64,000 nt of DNA from a bacterium (GCA_021158465.1 JAGGUN010000022.1:21601-85600), one strand, 5' to 3'. Counted from the stretch's first letter, positions 36,131 to 46,516 are shown. A program made the numbers and translations. The notes: generated by a model from the sequence alone, not told the origin.

Positions 36131-39100
36131 TTACCTTACCAGAAGCATTCTCTTTGAAATCCTGTAGTTTGATGTCTTCAGTTGGTAGATGTATATCCCG
36201 GATGGGAGATCCTTTGCGTTCCAGCTGAGCCTGTGGAAGCCGGCGGATACCCGTCCTGACGCAAGGGTGGAGAGCTTCTGTCCGTTTATGTTAAACACGG
36301 CAAGCTCGATCTCATCCTCCTCGGGAAGCCCGAATACTATCTCAGTTATCGGGTTAAACGGGTTCGGGCGGTTTTGGAAGAGGACAGGGGTTCTCGGAAT
36401 TGCTCCTGACTGTTCCCATATATCGTAGATTACAACATCCTGACAGAGTGTGTATGGTTCGTGGTGCCCGAAATCACAGAAAGACTCTATTGTCACGCAG
36501 ACGGTAATATCACAGGAATCAGCCGTGCAACCCCAAATGTAGTCTGCATCACCAGAGTTGAATCTGATTGTTCTTGTCTCTGCGTCGACGGAGATTCCTG
36601 GGCTGTCTACCGTAAAGGTATCATCACCTATGCTCAGCTCGGTCGTATAGAAATCGAGCTCGCCTCCTGCTAACACGATTGTTATGTCTGACAATGTATC
36701 AGGGCGTGTGCTTTCAGGGTCTCCAGGTATGACCTCAAACTCAGCTATGTATGCTGTATCCGGGTTGACAAAGAACCGGATGCACACGGGCTCGGGCAAC
36801 CAGCTGCCGGTTGTATTATAGCATCTGTCAACACAAACCTCCACCGTATCCCCCTCTATCCAGGGGGTATGAGTGAGGGTTGCAATCCCCTCGGAGAATG
36901 AGAGTTCAGGATCATCTATTGTATAGGAGAAATCCCCATCCGATGTGTGCATAGAGATAAGGAGTGAATCTTCTTCTATACCGCTTGCATCGTATAGTTC
37001 TATCTCAACAGGCAGCTCCGGGTCGCAGACGATAGAGTTGCTTGTGGGGGTGGTAAAAAGCACACTCGGATAGTCGCTGTAGGTTCTGAATGAGAAGCTG
37101 TATGGTTCCATAACATTCGGGTCGCCTATATCGGGTAGATCACCTGCGTTAACTACAACATTCACGGTGGAAAACATAGGGAAATAGATTCCCGCTTCCT
37201 CTGGGTTAAATATGAGGGTGTCCCCAGTAAGGCTAAGTCCTGGCTCAGATAGGGAATATGTTACTCCGTTGACTGTCATCGTTATCAGTTCTGGATTGAG
37301 CCTCCCGCATTCATCGCCGAGTATCACATAGATTATCTGGTGCATATCCTCGGATGTATCGCCATCCTCTGGGAAGGTTGAGACAACATAGGGTGGTGTC
37401 AGGTCTACAACAAAAGCGAAATTGAGAGGTGACTCCAGTTCTGTGCCGAGTGTGTCCATAGCCGAGATAACACCAACGGTGACTACCTCGCAGTTCTCCC
37501 AGGGTGAGGGAGGTGTATAAACAAGCAGAGAATCTTCTTCCAGGGGTGTGGCTGTCATTGTATCGTCGTTGACATACCATACGATGGATGAAGGGACAAC
37601 CTCGTTCCCATCGAAAAGGGAGACAGTTATTACCTGATTAGGGTTGGATGTTATATGGTCTGGCATAGGTTCGATCGGATGCGCCCTTGGACCGTGGGAG
37701 TTCACTGTGAAGAACCAGCAGAGTTCCCCTCCTTCCAGATGGTTTGGTTCGCCATAATCGGGATGGTCGGTGACATCGAGGAGACAAACCTCGGTGTAGC
37801 CATCCTCAAGGATTGTCTCACCATCAGGGGTCAATGAGAGACTATCCTCGTCGGGATCATAGGAGATAAGCGGTGATGGATAGCTGATAGAGTCGTCATT
37901 TATGCTGAAGACGACGGACGGTAGGTAGATCTTCCCTTGGAGCGCATCGTGGACAAAGACTACAATGGTCTCAAGTGAATCGGTGATGAGGTCATCATCA
38001 TAAGGGTAATAGTCTGTCCATACAGGACCGGAGAGGTCTATCCAACAGTCGTATACCCCCGATGTATCAGCACTGCAGCCATCGTAGTCAGCTGCAGATA
38101 CTATCTTGAAGATGACATGGGTACCGTCCAGGAAAGGTTCTGGCGGGTTGAAGAAGAGGGTATCTCCTGAGAAGTGCATCGTTCCAGATGAGTATGGATA
38201 CACAGCTGTTGAGCCGATCAGTCCGGCTGAAATCTTGATAGAGCTTGTATCTACCCCCTCATCGTCGGTTATGGTAAAGATGATTCCCTGAAATTCGTTG
38301 CTGGAGAAAAGGTCTCTTGTTGGTTCATCCGATACGGGTTCAAGAACCTCGATCTCCGGTGGAATGTAACTGGAATACTCCACGAAGACATCGAGAGCAG
38401 CCTCGGAAACCAAGCCGGGATATGTGGATGTAGTAGCCTCGATAACATATGTCAAATACACATCGGACTCCGCTGGTGGGTCGACATGCACCCTCCAGTT
38501 TACAGGAACGGTCCTGTATGGTAGGAATGTGGATATAATCGCAGCGGTCTCTGGGGTTGCTGGGTCACAGTGAAGCCCCTCGGGTAGTCTCAACCGTATC
38601 ACAACATCGCTGAGGGTATCAGGCATTGAGTTGGTAGCAACGGCGTTTATGGAAAACGGATTAGGGCGTAGCTCACAGTTAACCACTCGTATCTCACGGA
38701 TCTGCCTCATCAGTCTGAAGCTTACGAACCCCGGATAGAATGCTGCCCCTCCTGCCTCTCCATAGATTATATTGGTGTAGAATGTCTCACCAGGGTTCCT
38801 CGTCACGGGGTTCCAGCGCATAAGAACCCCGCTATCGGTGATAAGAGAGTCGCTATGCATTTCGCAATCAAAGTCGTCCCAGTGTGTGATTGCCAATCTT
38901 CGCCAGTTCCCAAGAACAAGAAAATTCGGTGGGGTGATACTCATATCCATATGGGCTGCAATACCCGAATCCGAAAAGGGCATATCAAACTCGTACGCTA
39001 TCCATTCCAGTGGAACATAATCTATTGTATCGGATGGGAAGCAGGTAACATGGTCAGAATACCCTGCCGAGGTCCAGAAGGGTGCATCGTCTCTACCGTT

Positions 39101-39601
39101 GATGTCTGTGTCGATAATCTCCAGTATCCCTACGATGTGCGGATTGATTGGGTCAACGTTTTGGAAATAGTACTGAATGGAGACAGCACCGGCAGTATCG
39201 ATACCGATAGAATCTCCAACGGAATCGTAAACCGTGTAAGTGAAATCAAACGGAGAGAGAAGCTCGGTTAGTGTCAGATGGAGCCCAATATCCCAGTCGA
39301 AGAATATCGCTGTTGAATCGGATGTAATCCCTGAGCGAACAGGGAAGCCGATGTAAGGTAGCTCTGTTGATCCAGGGTACATTCCGTAAATCTCGCCGTC
39401 TATGAAGAAGTTAGCGAAGCTCGTGTATCCCGGGTGGATAAGGCACATTGAGCTATCTCCCTCGATGAGCTCGATGTAATATAGTCCGGTTGCTCTGTCA
39501 GCCTCGACGGCTATTCTCGATGTCTCGAGCCTATACTGACCAAAGGCTACTGTAGCTGTTGCCAGTATCAGCAACAAAGCTATCATCCAAACCTTTCTCA
39601 T
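36131..39601 (-). CDS. large secreted protein with Ig-like repeats and T9SS-type C-terminal tail
   Basis: A 1156-residue exported protein. The signal peptide is MRKVWMIALLLILATATVAFGQ. The N-terminal 300 residues form an unassigned all-beta region. After that come about six units of about 100 residues with motifs such as LTPPYVVSTFPEDGD and ATPLEEDSLLVYTPP, like SbsA/Big-type surface domains. It ends with the sorting tail (NRPNPFNPITEIVFGLP, FNINGQKLSTL, GIYIYQLK). It is very acidic with few lysines. It lies 28 nt after another secreted Ig-like gene, with the strong ribosome site AAAGGAGGAGGAG. It is probably displayed or released through the T9SS-like pathway. Its ligand is unknown. Confidence 0.88.
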   Translation of the reverse strand: MRKVWMIALLLILATATVAFGQYRLETSRIAVEADRATGLYYIELIEGDSSMCLIHPGYTSFANFFIDGEIYGMYPGSTELPYIGFPVRSGITSDSTAIFFDWDIGLHLTLTELLSPFDFTYTVYDSVGDSIGIDTAGAVSIQYYFQNVDPINPHIVGILEIIDTDINGRDDAPFWTSAGYSDHVTCFPSDTIDYVPLEWIAYEFDMPFSDSGIAAHMDMSITPPNFLVLGNWRRLAITHWDDFDCEMHSDSLITDSGVLMRWNPVTRNPGETFYTNIIYGEAGGAAFYPGFVSFRLMRQIREIRVVNCELRPNPFSINAVATNSMPDTLSDVVIRLRLPEGLHCDPATPETAAIISTFLPYRTVPVNWRVHVDPPAESDVYLTYVIEATTSTYPGLVSEAALDVFVEYSSYIPPEIEVLEPVSDEPTRDLFSSNEFQGIIFTITDDEGVDTSSIKISAGLIGSTAVYPYSSGTMHFSGDTLFFNPPEPFLDGTHVIFKIVSAADYDGCSADTSGVYDCWIDLSGPVWTDYYPYDDDLITDSLETIVVFVHDALQGKIYLPSVVFSINDDSISYPSPLISYDPDEDSLSLTPDGETILEDGYTEVCLLDVTDHPDYGEPNHLEGGELCWFFTVNSHGPRAHPIEPMPDHITSNPNQVITVSLFDGNEVVPSSIVWYVNDDTMTATPLEEDSLLVYTPPSPWENCEVVTVGVISAMDTLGTELESPLNFAFVVDLTPPYVVSTFPEDGDTSEDMHQIIYVILGDECGRLNPELITMTVNGVTYSLSEPGLSLTGDTLIFNPEEAGIYFPMFSTVNVVVNAGDLPDIGDPNVMEPYSFSFRTYSDYPSVLFTTPTSNSIVCDPELPVEIELYDASGIEEDSLLISMHTSDGDFSYTIDDPELSFSEGIATLTHTPWIEGDTVEVCVDRCYNTTGSWLPEPVCIRFFVNPDTAYIAEFEVIPGDPESTRPDTLSDITIVLAGGELDFYTTELSIGDDTFTVDSPGISVDAETRTIRFNSGDADYIWGCTADSCDITVCVTIESFCDFGHHEPYTLCQDVVIYDIWEQSGAIPRTPVLFQNRPNPFNPITEIVFGLPEEDEIELAVFNINGQKLSTLASGRVSAGFHRLSWNAKDLPSGIYIYQLKTSNYRISKRMLLVR

Positions 39602-39629
39602 CTCCTCCTCCTTTGGTAGTCTATTTTCG

Positions 39630-40505
39630 TCAATCTATCAGCTTAAAATGGAGTCTAACAAACCCTTTGTATATTTTGCCATCCAGAAGCAAGATTTCCT
39701 CATAGTACCTTCCTACTTCACCTGCGTTCTCAGGAACATTGAGCGTTATCTTTAGCTCTTTTCCTTCGCCGTTTCTCACGCTCAGTCTTTTCTTGTAGGA
39801 GAACCAGTCGGGATCTTTTACCCTCTGGTAGGGCTGGTTGATAAGGATGGTAAGCTTTGCCACATCTGATTCTGGGTCAAGAGGGTGGATCTCCATGTGC
39901 ATAGTTGGTTCGACTTTCTGATAGACGGTCATTGTTTTCTGGTATTTTTCTCCATGCCTTACCTTGCCGAAATCGAGAACCGATGGCACAGTGATTATCT
40001 CTTCTCCGATTGTCTCGGGTACAACCTCATCCGATGGTTCAGTCTCCAGGCGGTACAGGAGATATGCCCCCATAATGATAGCCTGTCCTGGTAGTGATTT
40101 TCCTGTTGTGTCCTCGGAAACATCGATGCCGACGAGCCAGTGCCTGTTGTACCAGGATGGATTATCTGGAATGTGCACTCTCATACCTATCTCGGCAGTG
40201 TCTTTTGGTGGAACGATGACGGAGTTTGTGTCGAGCGAGAACCAGGAGGGGTCAAAGATATCGAAGTATCCTGTAACGGTGGTGTTCATCTCACCTGGTC
40301 GGTTGGGGGAAAGCAGGTATCTCTTTGGATAGTCATCGGTGTTGTATATCTTGATGGTGAGCCCCTGCTCATCGAAGAAATCGAACTGTTTCCCCACCGG
40401 GATATTTTGAATGAGAATAGTTCCTGGTGTTATCTTTATGCCAGAGCAGAAGGCGGAATGAACCGCAAAAAGCAGTAAAATAAGAATAATCAACTCCCTT
40501 CTCAT
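39630..40505 (-). CDS. secreted Ig-fold protein (hydin/DUF916-like), unknown function
   Basis: A 291-residue protein with a signal peptide (MRRELIILILLLFAVHSAFC). It appears to hold two all-beta domains. The first has TPGTILIQNIPVGKQF and VPPKDTAEIGMRVHIP, and the second has VPSVLDFGKVRHGEKYQKT, close to the LDFG-V-xG pattern of ASPM/SPD-2/hydin domains. It has no sorting tail. It may stay in the periplasm. It is followed by the large Ig-repeat protein and has its own promoter. Confidence 0.85.
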   Translation of the reverse strand: MRRELIILILLLFAVHSAFCSGIKITPGTILIQNIPVGKQFDFFDEQGLTIKIYNTDDYPKRYLLSPNRPGEMNTTVTGYFDIFDPSWFSLDTNSVIVPPKDTAEIGMRVHIPDNPSWYNRHWLVGIDVSEDTTGKSLPGQAIIMGAYLLYRLETEPSDEVVPETIGEEIITVPSVLDFGKVRHGEKYQKTMTVYQKVEPTMHMEIHPLDPESDVAKLTILINQPYQRVKDPDWFSYKKRLSVRNGEGKELKITLNVPENAGEVGRYYEEILLLDGKIYKGFVRLHFKLID

Positions 40506-40530
40506 AACTTCGTTCCTCCTTTATTATCCT

Positions 40531-40559
40531 AATTTACACTTTCAATCATTAAAAATCAA
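40531..40559 (-). promoter_or_regulatory. promoter of the secreted Ig-protein pair (TTGATT-N17-TAAATT)
   Basis: Minus-strand TTGATT (40559-40554) overlaps the miaB stop codon. A 17-nt spacer and TAAATT (40536-40531) follow. The ribosome site AAAGGAGG precedes the ATG at 40505, giving a leader of about 20 nt. Confidence 0.5.
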
Positions 40560-41833
40560 GAGTTATTTTCCATTTTCCCTCTTAGGCTCCAGGTGGATGC
40601 GGCTGTTATTCTCACAGGTACTATCCTTCCGATAAGCTCTTTTTCTCCCTCGAATGTAACTACCCTTCCGCAGGAGATCCTTCCCCTCAGTTCCTTTGGT
40701 CTTTTATTGACCCTCTCTTCAACCAGCACCTTCTGGGTAGTTCCTATAAGCTCCTTACTTTTTTTCTCGGCAAGTTCCTGTCCGATGTTAATAATGATAT
40801 TGAGTCGGCGGATCTTTTCCTCGTATGTGATATCGTCTTTCATCCTCGAGGCTGCTGTGCCTGGTCTGACGGAGTAGTAGAAGAAGAACCCGCCGGCAAA
40901 CCCGACCTGCTGGTATAATTTTACCGTTTGTTTGAAATCGTCTATGCTTTCTGTTGGAAAGCCGACCATTACATCCGTTGTTATATGGATATCTGGGATG
41001 TTTCTGGAGAGTTTCTCGACGAGGGTGAGGTAATCTTCTCTCGAGTATCCGCGCCTCATGAGTTTAAGGACCCTGTTCGAGCCCGACTGAACTGGCAGGT
41101 GGATGTGGTGCGCAACCTTCGGAAGTGATGAGATTGCCTCGATTATGCTGTCGGAGAGGTCCTTCGGATGGTTTGTGGTGAAGCGGATGCGCTCTATCCC
41201 TTCTACATTCGATACCATCTTCAAAAGCTCTGCGAATCCTGTTTCTCCATAGCGATAGCTGTTAACGTTCTGCCCGATGAGGGTTACCTCACGCACTCCC
41301 TCGGAGGCAAGTAGTTTCACCTCCTGAATTATCTCGTTGGGTTTCCTGTGTCGGAGTGGACCCCTGACATACGGAACGATGCAGTATGAGCAGAAGTTAC
41401 TGCACCCCCGTGTTATGGCGACATATGAGGTCGGCTTCTTGCCCGTTTTTGGGGGAGAGCTGAGCCCTGTGAAGACCTTGGGAGGAGTAATCTTCTTACC
41501 AGTTACAATCTCCTCTATCTGCCATAGTTTGTTTGCTCCGATAGCATAGTCTGCCCCGTATTCGCTGATGAGTTTGTCGCTGAGCCTGCTCGCCATACAG
41601 CCTATCACAACAAGTGTTAGCTTGCGTCTTTTCTTCTGTGATGCGATCTGTCGGATCTGTCCAAGAGCCCTTTTCTCTGCATGCTCGCGCACCGAGCAGG
41701 TGTTAACTATCACGAGCTCTGCATCATCGATGGAGCCTGCCCGCCTATGCCCCAGCTCAATGAGCCTTCTCTCGATTACCTTCGAATCGTAGATGTTCAT
41801 CTGGCAACCGTATGTCCTGATGAAAAACCTCAT
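40556..41833 (-). CDS. miaB: tRNA-2-methylthio-N6-dimethylallyladenosine synthase MiaB
   Basis: MiaB is a radical SAM methylthiotransferase that modifies A37 of tRNAs. The 425-residue product has the MTTase domain with the three cluster cysteines (TYGCQMN, NTCSVRE, IGCMA). It also has the radical SAM motif GCSNFCSYCIVPYVRG (CxxxCxxC) and a C-terminal TRAM domain (GRVVTFEG, GRIVPVRI). The TYGCQMN start favours MiaB over RimO or MtaB. It is translationally coupled to rsmB by a 4-bp overlap. Confidence 0.96.
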   Translation of the reverse strand: MRFFIRTYGCQMNIYDSKVIERRLIELGHRRAGSIDDAELVIVNTCSVREHAEKRALGQIRQIASQKKRRKLTLVVIGCMASRLSDKLISEYGADYAIGANKLWQIEEIVTGKKITPPKVFTGLSSPPKTGKKPTSYVAITRGCSNFCSYCIVPYVRGPLRHRKPNEIIQEVKLLASEGVREVTLIGQNVNSYRYGETGFAELLKMVSNVEGIERIRFTTNHPKDLSDSIIEAISSLPKVAHHIHLPVQSGSNRVLKLMRRGYSREDYLTLVEKLSRNIPDIHITTDVMVGFPTESIDDFKQTVKLYQQVGFAGGFFFYYSVRPGTAASRMKDDITYEEKIRRLNIIINIGQELAEKKSKELIGTTQKVLVEERVNKRPKELRGRISCGRVVTFEGEKELIGRIVPVRITAASTWSLRGKMENNS

Positions 41834-43104
41834 CCTGCTTTTCTAAATCTGACAGCAAAGCAACCATCAAAGCCGTCCTCACCGGGAACTGTTTGGAAGA
41901 AATTCTTCAGTCGGAAACGCTCTAACACCTTTGGGTAAGATTTGTCGATGGATAGTCCCAGCCTCTCTGCGAACAGGATCTTGTCCGTGTTTTCCATTTT
42001 TGTCAAGGTGCAAGTGGAAAAGACCAGAATTCCATCCTTTTTCAACACCCTCACTCCCTCACGGAGGAGTTTCTCCTGGATTCGAGCCAGTCTTTCCATC
42101 TCTCTCTTGGTTTTTTTGTACCTTGCCATTGGGAACTTGGATAGCACTCCTAAACCGCTACAGGGAGCGTCGATGAGCAGTCGCTCAATGCTTCTGTCGG
42201 GAAACGGGAGGGATGCGCCATCGGCGAGGACAAGGGAGATATCTTTAAGCCCGAGCCTTGCAAGATTTTTCCTGGTTATGTTAAGTTTGTGCACGGATAT
42301 GTCGATACCGATGATTTTTGCATCTTCTTCCACCATCTCTGCAATGAGTGAAAGTTTGCCTCCCGGGGCTGTTCCCACCTCGACGATGAGTTCTCCCTTT
42401 TGTGGTTCGAGGAGTAGAACAGGTATGGCAAATGCTGGGTTCTGAACAGTGAATGCTCCCTCGGCAAATCCTGGCAGGAGGTTTGGTGCCACATTCGGCG
42501 AGACAGTGAAATACTCGCTAAACCACTTGTGGAAGCTAATGGAAAGTCTTTCTTTCGCCTTTTCGATAAACCTCTCTTTTTCCTTGTGCAGCTTATTTAT
42601 GCGGAAGAATGTCGGGTGTGGTTTGTTGTTTGCCTCAAGCACCTTCGATGCCTGCTTTCTACCAAGATATTCGACGAGTGATTCGACAACGAACTTCGGG
42701 TGTGAGAACCGAATGCTCATCTCATTTGGTGGTTGGAGTTTTCCCGCTGCTTCTGCAAGCCGATGGAGGGCGGTGTTGACAAATCGGCACCTGCTTTCAG
42801 GGAAGCCAAGTTCTCTTGCTGACTCTACCCCTTCGGAGACGATAGCGTAATCAGGCACGCGGGACAGGAACAGCATCTGGTAGAGGGCGACTCTCGCAAT
42901 GTTACGGGTTGTTGTATCCAGTTTGTTTCTGGCAAGGACAGAGTTTATATAATAATCGAGCAGGTATAGGTTCTTTGCCACGCCGACGAGGATATTCTCG
43001 AGGAGCCTTGCATCCTTATGAGATAGGTTATCCCGTTCGAGGATTACCTCTCCTTTTCTTAGCGATTCCTCCAGCAGTTTAACTGCTTTGGTTCTTAATC
43101 TCAT
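41830..43104 (-). CDS. rsmB: 16S rRNA (cytosine-C5) methyltransferase RsmB
   Basis: RsmB methylates C967 of 16S rRNA. The 424-residue product has the N-terminal NusB-like domain (RTKAVKLLEESL, ARVALYQMLFL, GFPESRCRFVNTALHRL). The SAM-dependent domain has VGTAPGGKLSLIAEM, DAPCSGLGVLSK and the catalytic cysteine region FSTCTLTKMEN. The frame is open upstream, but the ATG before RLRTKAVKLL fits the family and leaves a 26-bp overlap with the upstream radical SAM gene. The ribosome site is weak, as expected under coupling. Confidence 0.94.
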   Translation of the reverse strand: MRLRTKAVKLLEESLRKGEVILERDNLSHKDARLLENILVGVAKNLYLLDYYINSVLARNKLDTTTRNIARVALYQMLFLSRVPDYAIVSEGVESARELGFPESRCRFVNTALHRLAEAAGKLQPPNEMSIRFSHPKFVVESLVEYLGRKQASKVLEANNKPHPTFFRINKLHKEKERFIEKAKERLSISFHKWFSEYFTVSPNVAPNLLPGFAEGAFTVQNPAFAIPVLLLEPQKGELIVEVGTAPGGKLSLIAEMVEEDAKIIGIDISVHKLNITRKNLARLGLKDISLVLADGASLPFPDRSIERLLIDAPCSGLGVLSKFPMARYKKTKREMERLARIQEKLLREGVRVLKKDGILVFSTCTLTKMENTDKILFAERLGLSIDKSYPKVLERFRLKNFFQTVPGEDGFDGCFAVRFRKAG

Positions 43105-45682
43105 CGATTGTTTTCCAGGTATTTCCGTTTGCATCGAGTAGCGCATCTCCTCTGAGGAGGAAGAGCCCATCACGGTGGAAGTGTATCTTCCGGATGATCT
43201 CACGAGGCACGCCAACACCTCTTAGGAACTCATCCGGTCTGGTGGAGCCGTTCGCTGTGTTCCTGACGACCATCACTACAGAGTATCTTTCGTTTTCCTC
43301 CTTGATTGCGACATCGTCTATGAACCTTCTTATATCGATGTTTTTACCTCTTCTTGCGACGATGAGAACCTCTCTGGATAACCATTCCTTTATCCTTTCG
43401 GTGATATCCGGTATGAGCTCCTTCGGGATGTGGAACGAATATACTGCTGTATCGAGCAGTTTTGAGAGAGATGGTGCATTTCCCATTATCGGCTTTATCT
43501 CGAGTATATGTATTCCGTCGGGCAGTTGGTGCCCTAACTTCTTTACCTGAAGCTCGCTTACAGGTTTGTCAAAGAATATATCCAGGTATTCTCTATCTCC
43601 GGTGTAGCCCAGCGGCAGTGGAGGGGAGTATGCAATCTTTTGGCGCTTGTGGAACCCCTCCGTAACTGCAACGGGAATATCTGCTCTTCTTATCGCTCTG
43701 TCGAATAGGCGCATAAGGTCGAGGTGGCTCAACCATCGGAGCTTCCATCTCTTCTGGTATACTATCCTGGCACCTGTCCTGAGCATTCTTGTTGCCCGGA
43801 TATGCCTGATAGTTTTGCCATATCCTGTTTCTTGAGCAACCTCTTCTTTGCTTTGGACTGTTATCATTTGCTCGAATTCGCAGAATGGGCATCTGTCGCA
43901 TCCGCGTGCCCGACAATCGGGGGTAGTTTCCCCTGCAAGTGCCTTTTTATATTCGGATAAGAGATACTCCCTCTTGCACCCTTTGTATATGTGCTCCCAT
44001 GGCAGGGTCTTTTCTATATCCTTTTCTGCCGTGCATATATTGTAATCTATACCTGCGTCCTTGAACGCTTCTTCCCAGCTGGAGAAGTCGAACATATCGG
44101 ACCATCCGGAGAAGACCGCTCCGTTCCTCCAGGCAGACTCTACAACCTTGAACATTCGCCTGTCGCCCCGTGAAAGGATCGCTTCCAGGAGGGATATTTG
44201 GGGGTTTTTTAACTCCAGTTCGACATTCTTCCCTCTTATCTTTCCTTGGATTCGCGAGAAGATTTCTTTTATTCTTTCCGTGGGTGTGAGCTGTGTCCAC
44301 TGGAAAGGTGTCTGGGGTTTTGGGATAAATTGTCCTATGCTTGGCTTGATCCTTGCGCCGAACCGTGATGCCATGCGGGCGAGCGAGTTTATCATATCGA
44401 TTATCCCGTCGATGTCCTCGTCTGTTTCCGTGGGCAGTCCGACCATAAAGTAAAGTTTGATGAACTTCCAGCCCTCTCTAAAAGCGGTCAATGCAAGCGA
44501 GAAGAACTGCTCTATATCCTGCTCCTTGTTAATCACTCGCCTCAGTCTCTCTGTGCCTGCCTCGGGTGCAAATGTCAAGCTTGATTTACGCACGCTCCTC
44601 AGGGCATCGATTATTGTCTCGCTGAGTGCATCGGTTCTAATCGATGGCAACGCAATAGAGACTGTATGTTCTTCTGTAAATGGTCTTATCTTCTTGAACA
44701 CTGCTTCAAGCCCCGAGTAGTCGGTGGTGGAGAGCGAGAGGAGCGATACCGCGTCCTGCCCTGTTGCTTTTATCCCTCTTTTTATATCGGATACAACAGA
44801 TTTGGGCTCCCGTTCCCGCATAGGTCGATACACGAATCCGGCAGAGCAAAACCGGCAGCCTCTCGGACAGCCTCGCATAACCTCGATATTGAGCTTGTCA
44901 TGCACCGTCTCTACCCATGGAACCACAAAATTCGTTGGATACTCCAGCTCATTCAGGTCGGGAACATAATGCGACCTCACAGGTAGCGGTGCTTCCTCTT
45001 TTGCGGTAATCTTCTCTACATACCCATCCTTTGTGTAGATTACATCGTAGAAACTCGGTATGTAAACTCCGTCAGGGAACCTCCGGAGAATAAGTTTCAA
45101 CAGCTCCTTTTTAGCAAGGTTCTTGTTTTCCTTTATAAAGGTGAGCAGAGGCACGATGGTGTCGTCCGCCTCGCCTACCCAGATGAGGTCAAATACCTCT
45201 GCCACAGGCTCCGGGTTAAAACAGGCTACGCCACCGGCTATAACGAGCGGATAATCCTCGCCTCTATCCCTTGCCCTCATAGGGATTTTTGATAAGGAGA
45301 GTATCTCGAGAATATTCGGGAAACTAAGCTCGTATTCAAGTGAGAAACCGATGACATCGAACCTATGCAGGGGAGTTTTTGTCTCGAGGGAGAACACAGG
45401 GATTTCCTTCTTGTGCATAAGGGATAGCATATCCGTCCGTGGGAAGAATACCCTCTCACAGAAAAGGTCAGGTTTTCGGTTGATATGGTGATACAGTAGC
45501 CTCCCGCCGAGGTGGCTCATTCCCAGTTCGTATGGTTCGGGAAAGACGAGGGCGAAGTGGAGACCATCGAAAGGGAGTGGTTTTGTCACCGAGTTTATCT
45601 CGCCGCCGATGTATCGGGCTGGTTTCTCAACAGCTATCAGATTGTCATCGAGAAATTTGAGTATCTGTTCCCTTGTTATCAT
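43079..45682 (-). CDS. B12-binding-like radical SAM protein fused to a DUF2344 domain
   Basis: A 867-residue two-part protein. Residues 1 to about 600 form a cobalamin-binding-like N-terminus and a radical SAM domain (EVMRGCPRGCRFCSAGF, CxxxCxxC). A Cys-rich segment follows (CRARGCDRCPFCEFE). The last 220 or so residues are the TIGR03936/DUF2344 domain (KRWKLRWLSHLDLMRLFDRA, VTEGFHKRQKIAYSPP). This fusion (TIGR03960 with DUF2344) is widespread, often near rne/rng or ribosomal genes, and is thought to act on tRNA or rRNA, with no proven reaction. The start ATG at 45682 has AGGAAG. It overlaps mscS by 38 bp. Confidence 0.92.
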   Translation of the reverse strand: MITREQILKFLDDNLIAVEKPARYIGGEINSVTKPLPFDGLHFALVFPEPYELGMSHLGGRLLYHHINRKPDLFCERVFFPRTDMLSLMHKKEIPVFSLETKTPLHRFDVIGFSLEYELSFPNILEILSLSKIPMRARDRGEDYPLVIAGGVACFNPEPVAEVFDLIWVGEADDTIVPLLTFIKENKNLAKKELLKLILRRFPDGVYIPSFYDVIYTKDGYVEKITAKEEAPLPVRSHYVPDLNELEYPTNFVVPWVETVHDKLNIEVMRGCPRGCRFCSAGFVYRPMREREPKSVVSDIKRGIKATGQDAVSLLSLSTTDYSGLEAVFKKIRPFTEEHTVSIALPSIRTDALSETIIDALRSVRKSSLTFAPEAGTERLRRVINKEQDIEQFFSLALTAFREGWKFIKLYFMVGLPTETDEDIDGIIDMINSLARMASRFGARIKPSIGQFIPKPQTPFQWTQLTPTERIKEIFSRIQGKIRGKNVELELKNPQISLLEAILSRGDRRMFKVVESAWRNGAVFSGWSDMFDFSSWEEAFKDAGIDYNICTAEKDIEKTLPWEHIYKGCKREYLLSEYKKALAGETTPDCRARGCDRCPFCEFEQMITVQSKEEVAQETGYGKTIRHIRATRMLRTGARIVYQKRWKLRWLSHLDLMRLFDRAIRRADIPVAVTEGFHKRQKIAYSPPLPLGYTGDREYLDIFFDKPVSELQVKKLGHQLPDGIHILEIKPIMGNAPSLSKLLDTAVYSFHIPKELIPDITERIKEWLSREVLIVARRGKNIDIRRFIDDVAIKEENERYSVVMVVRNTANGSTRPDEFLRGVGVPREIIRKIHFHRDGLFLLRGDALLDANGNTWKTIDEIKNQSS

Positions 45683-46508
45683 TCTTCCTGACCACAACGA
45701 TATGCTGGAACGGGATCTCTATTCCTTCCTTGTCAAACCGCTCCTTTATCCGTCTGCGGAACTCCCTGGCGATGTTCCATTGATGCCCTGATTTTACCGT
45801 TCCCATCACCCGTATCCGTATCTCTGATGGTCCAAACTCCTGCAGTCCGAGGACCTTTATCGGCTCAAGGATAAAGTGTGAGAAGTATTCGTCAGTAGCA
45901 AGCCCTTTCCCGACATCGTTTATAACATCCTTTACTCGCTCGAAGCTCTCGTTGTAAGGTGCAGGGATGTCCAGAAGTACCCTCGAGTAGTCCTGCGTGA
46001 AGTTTGATACCTTCTTTATCTCTCCGTTTGGGATAATATGAACTATCCCCTCGAGGTTCCTTAAGACCGTCGTTCGCATGGTTATCTTCTGCACCGTTCC
46101 GCCGACACCGTTCAGCTCCACATAGTCCCCGACGGAGTACTGGTTCTCCATAATGATGAAGAATCCAGCGATGACATCCCTTATCAGTGTCTGTGCTCCG
46201 AACCCAACAGCGAGTCCAACAACACCTGCACCTGCAAGCAGAGGACCAATCTCTATTCCTATCTCTTTCAGGACAATAAAGGCAACGATCGTATAAACGA
46301 ACGCCTTTGTGGTTATGTTTATCACATAGGCAAGTGTTTTCGCTCTTTTCTCTCGCTCGGATTCGGTTAGCTTGTCCTCATCCTCTGCCTGTTCGATAAG
46401 CTTCTTTCCGATCCGGCTTGCTAAAACGGTTGCCAGATACCCGATGATAACAACAATTGCTATCTTTATCCCGTGGTCGGCGAGCCAGATTATGATTTTG
46501 CTCCACAT
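45645..46508 (-). CDS. MscS-family mechanosensitive channel
   Basis: A 287-residue membrane protein with three to four N-terminal hydrophobic segments. The pore helix region AGAGVVGLAVGFGAQTLIRD is a clear MscS TM3 signature. The beta domain follows (VGDYVELNGVGGTVQKITMRTTVLRN, HIIPNGEIKKV) with the C-terminal alpha/beta vestibule. MscS channels release solutes on osmotic downshock. The ATG at 46508 follows GAGGGGGG. The frame extends 4 codons upstream into a TTG within the preceding gene, which is rejected. Confidence 0.94.
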   Translation of the reverse strand: MWSKIIIWLADHGIKIAIVVIIGYLATVLASRIGKKLIEQAEDEDKLTESEREKRAKTLAYVINITTKAFVYTIVAFIVLKEIGIEIGPLLAGAGVVGLAVGFGAQTLIRDVIAGFFIIMENQYSVGDYVELNGVGGTVQKITMRTTVLRNLEGIVHIIPNGEIKKVSNFTQDYSRVLLDIPAPYNESFERVKDVINDVGKGLATDEYFSHFILEPIKVLGLQEFGPSEIRIRVMGTVKSGHQWNIAREFRRRIKERFDKEGIEIPFQHIVVVRKNDNKGTDTQISR

Positions 46509-46516
46509 ATCCCCCC

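Noticed and set aside
43105-43218. 38-codon extension of RsmB into the upstream gene
   Set aside because: It reads antifamily sequence within the DUF2344 coding region, and the family N-terminus starts at RLRTKAVK.
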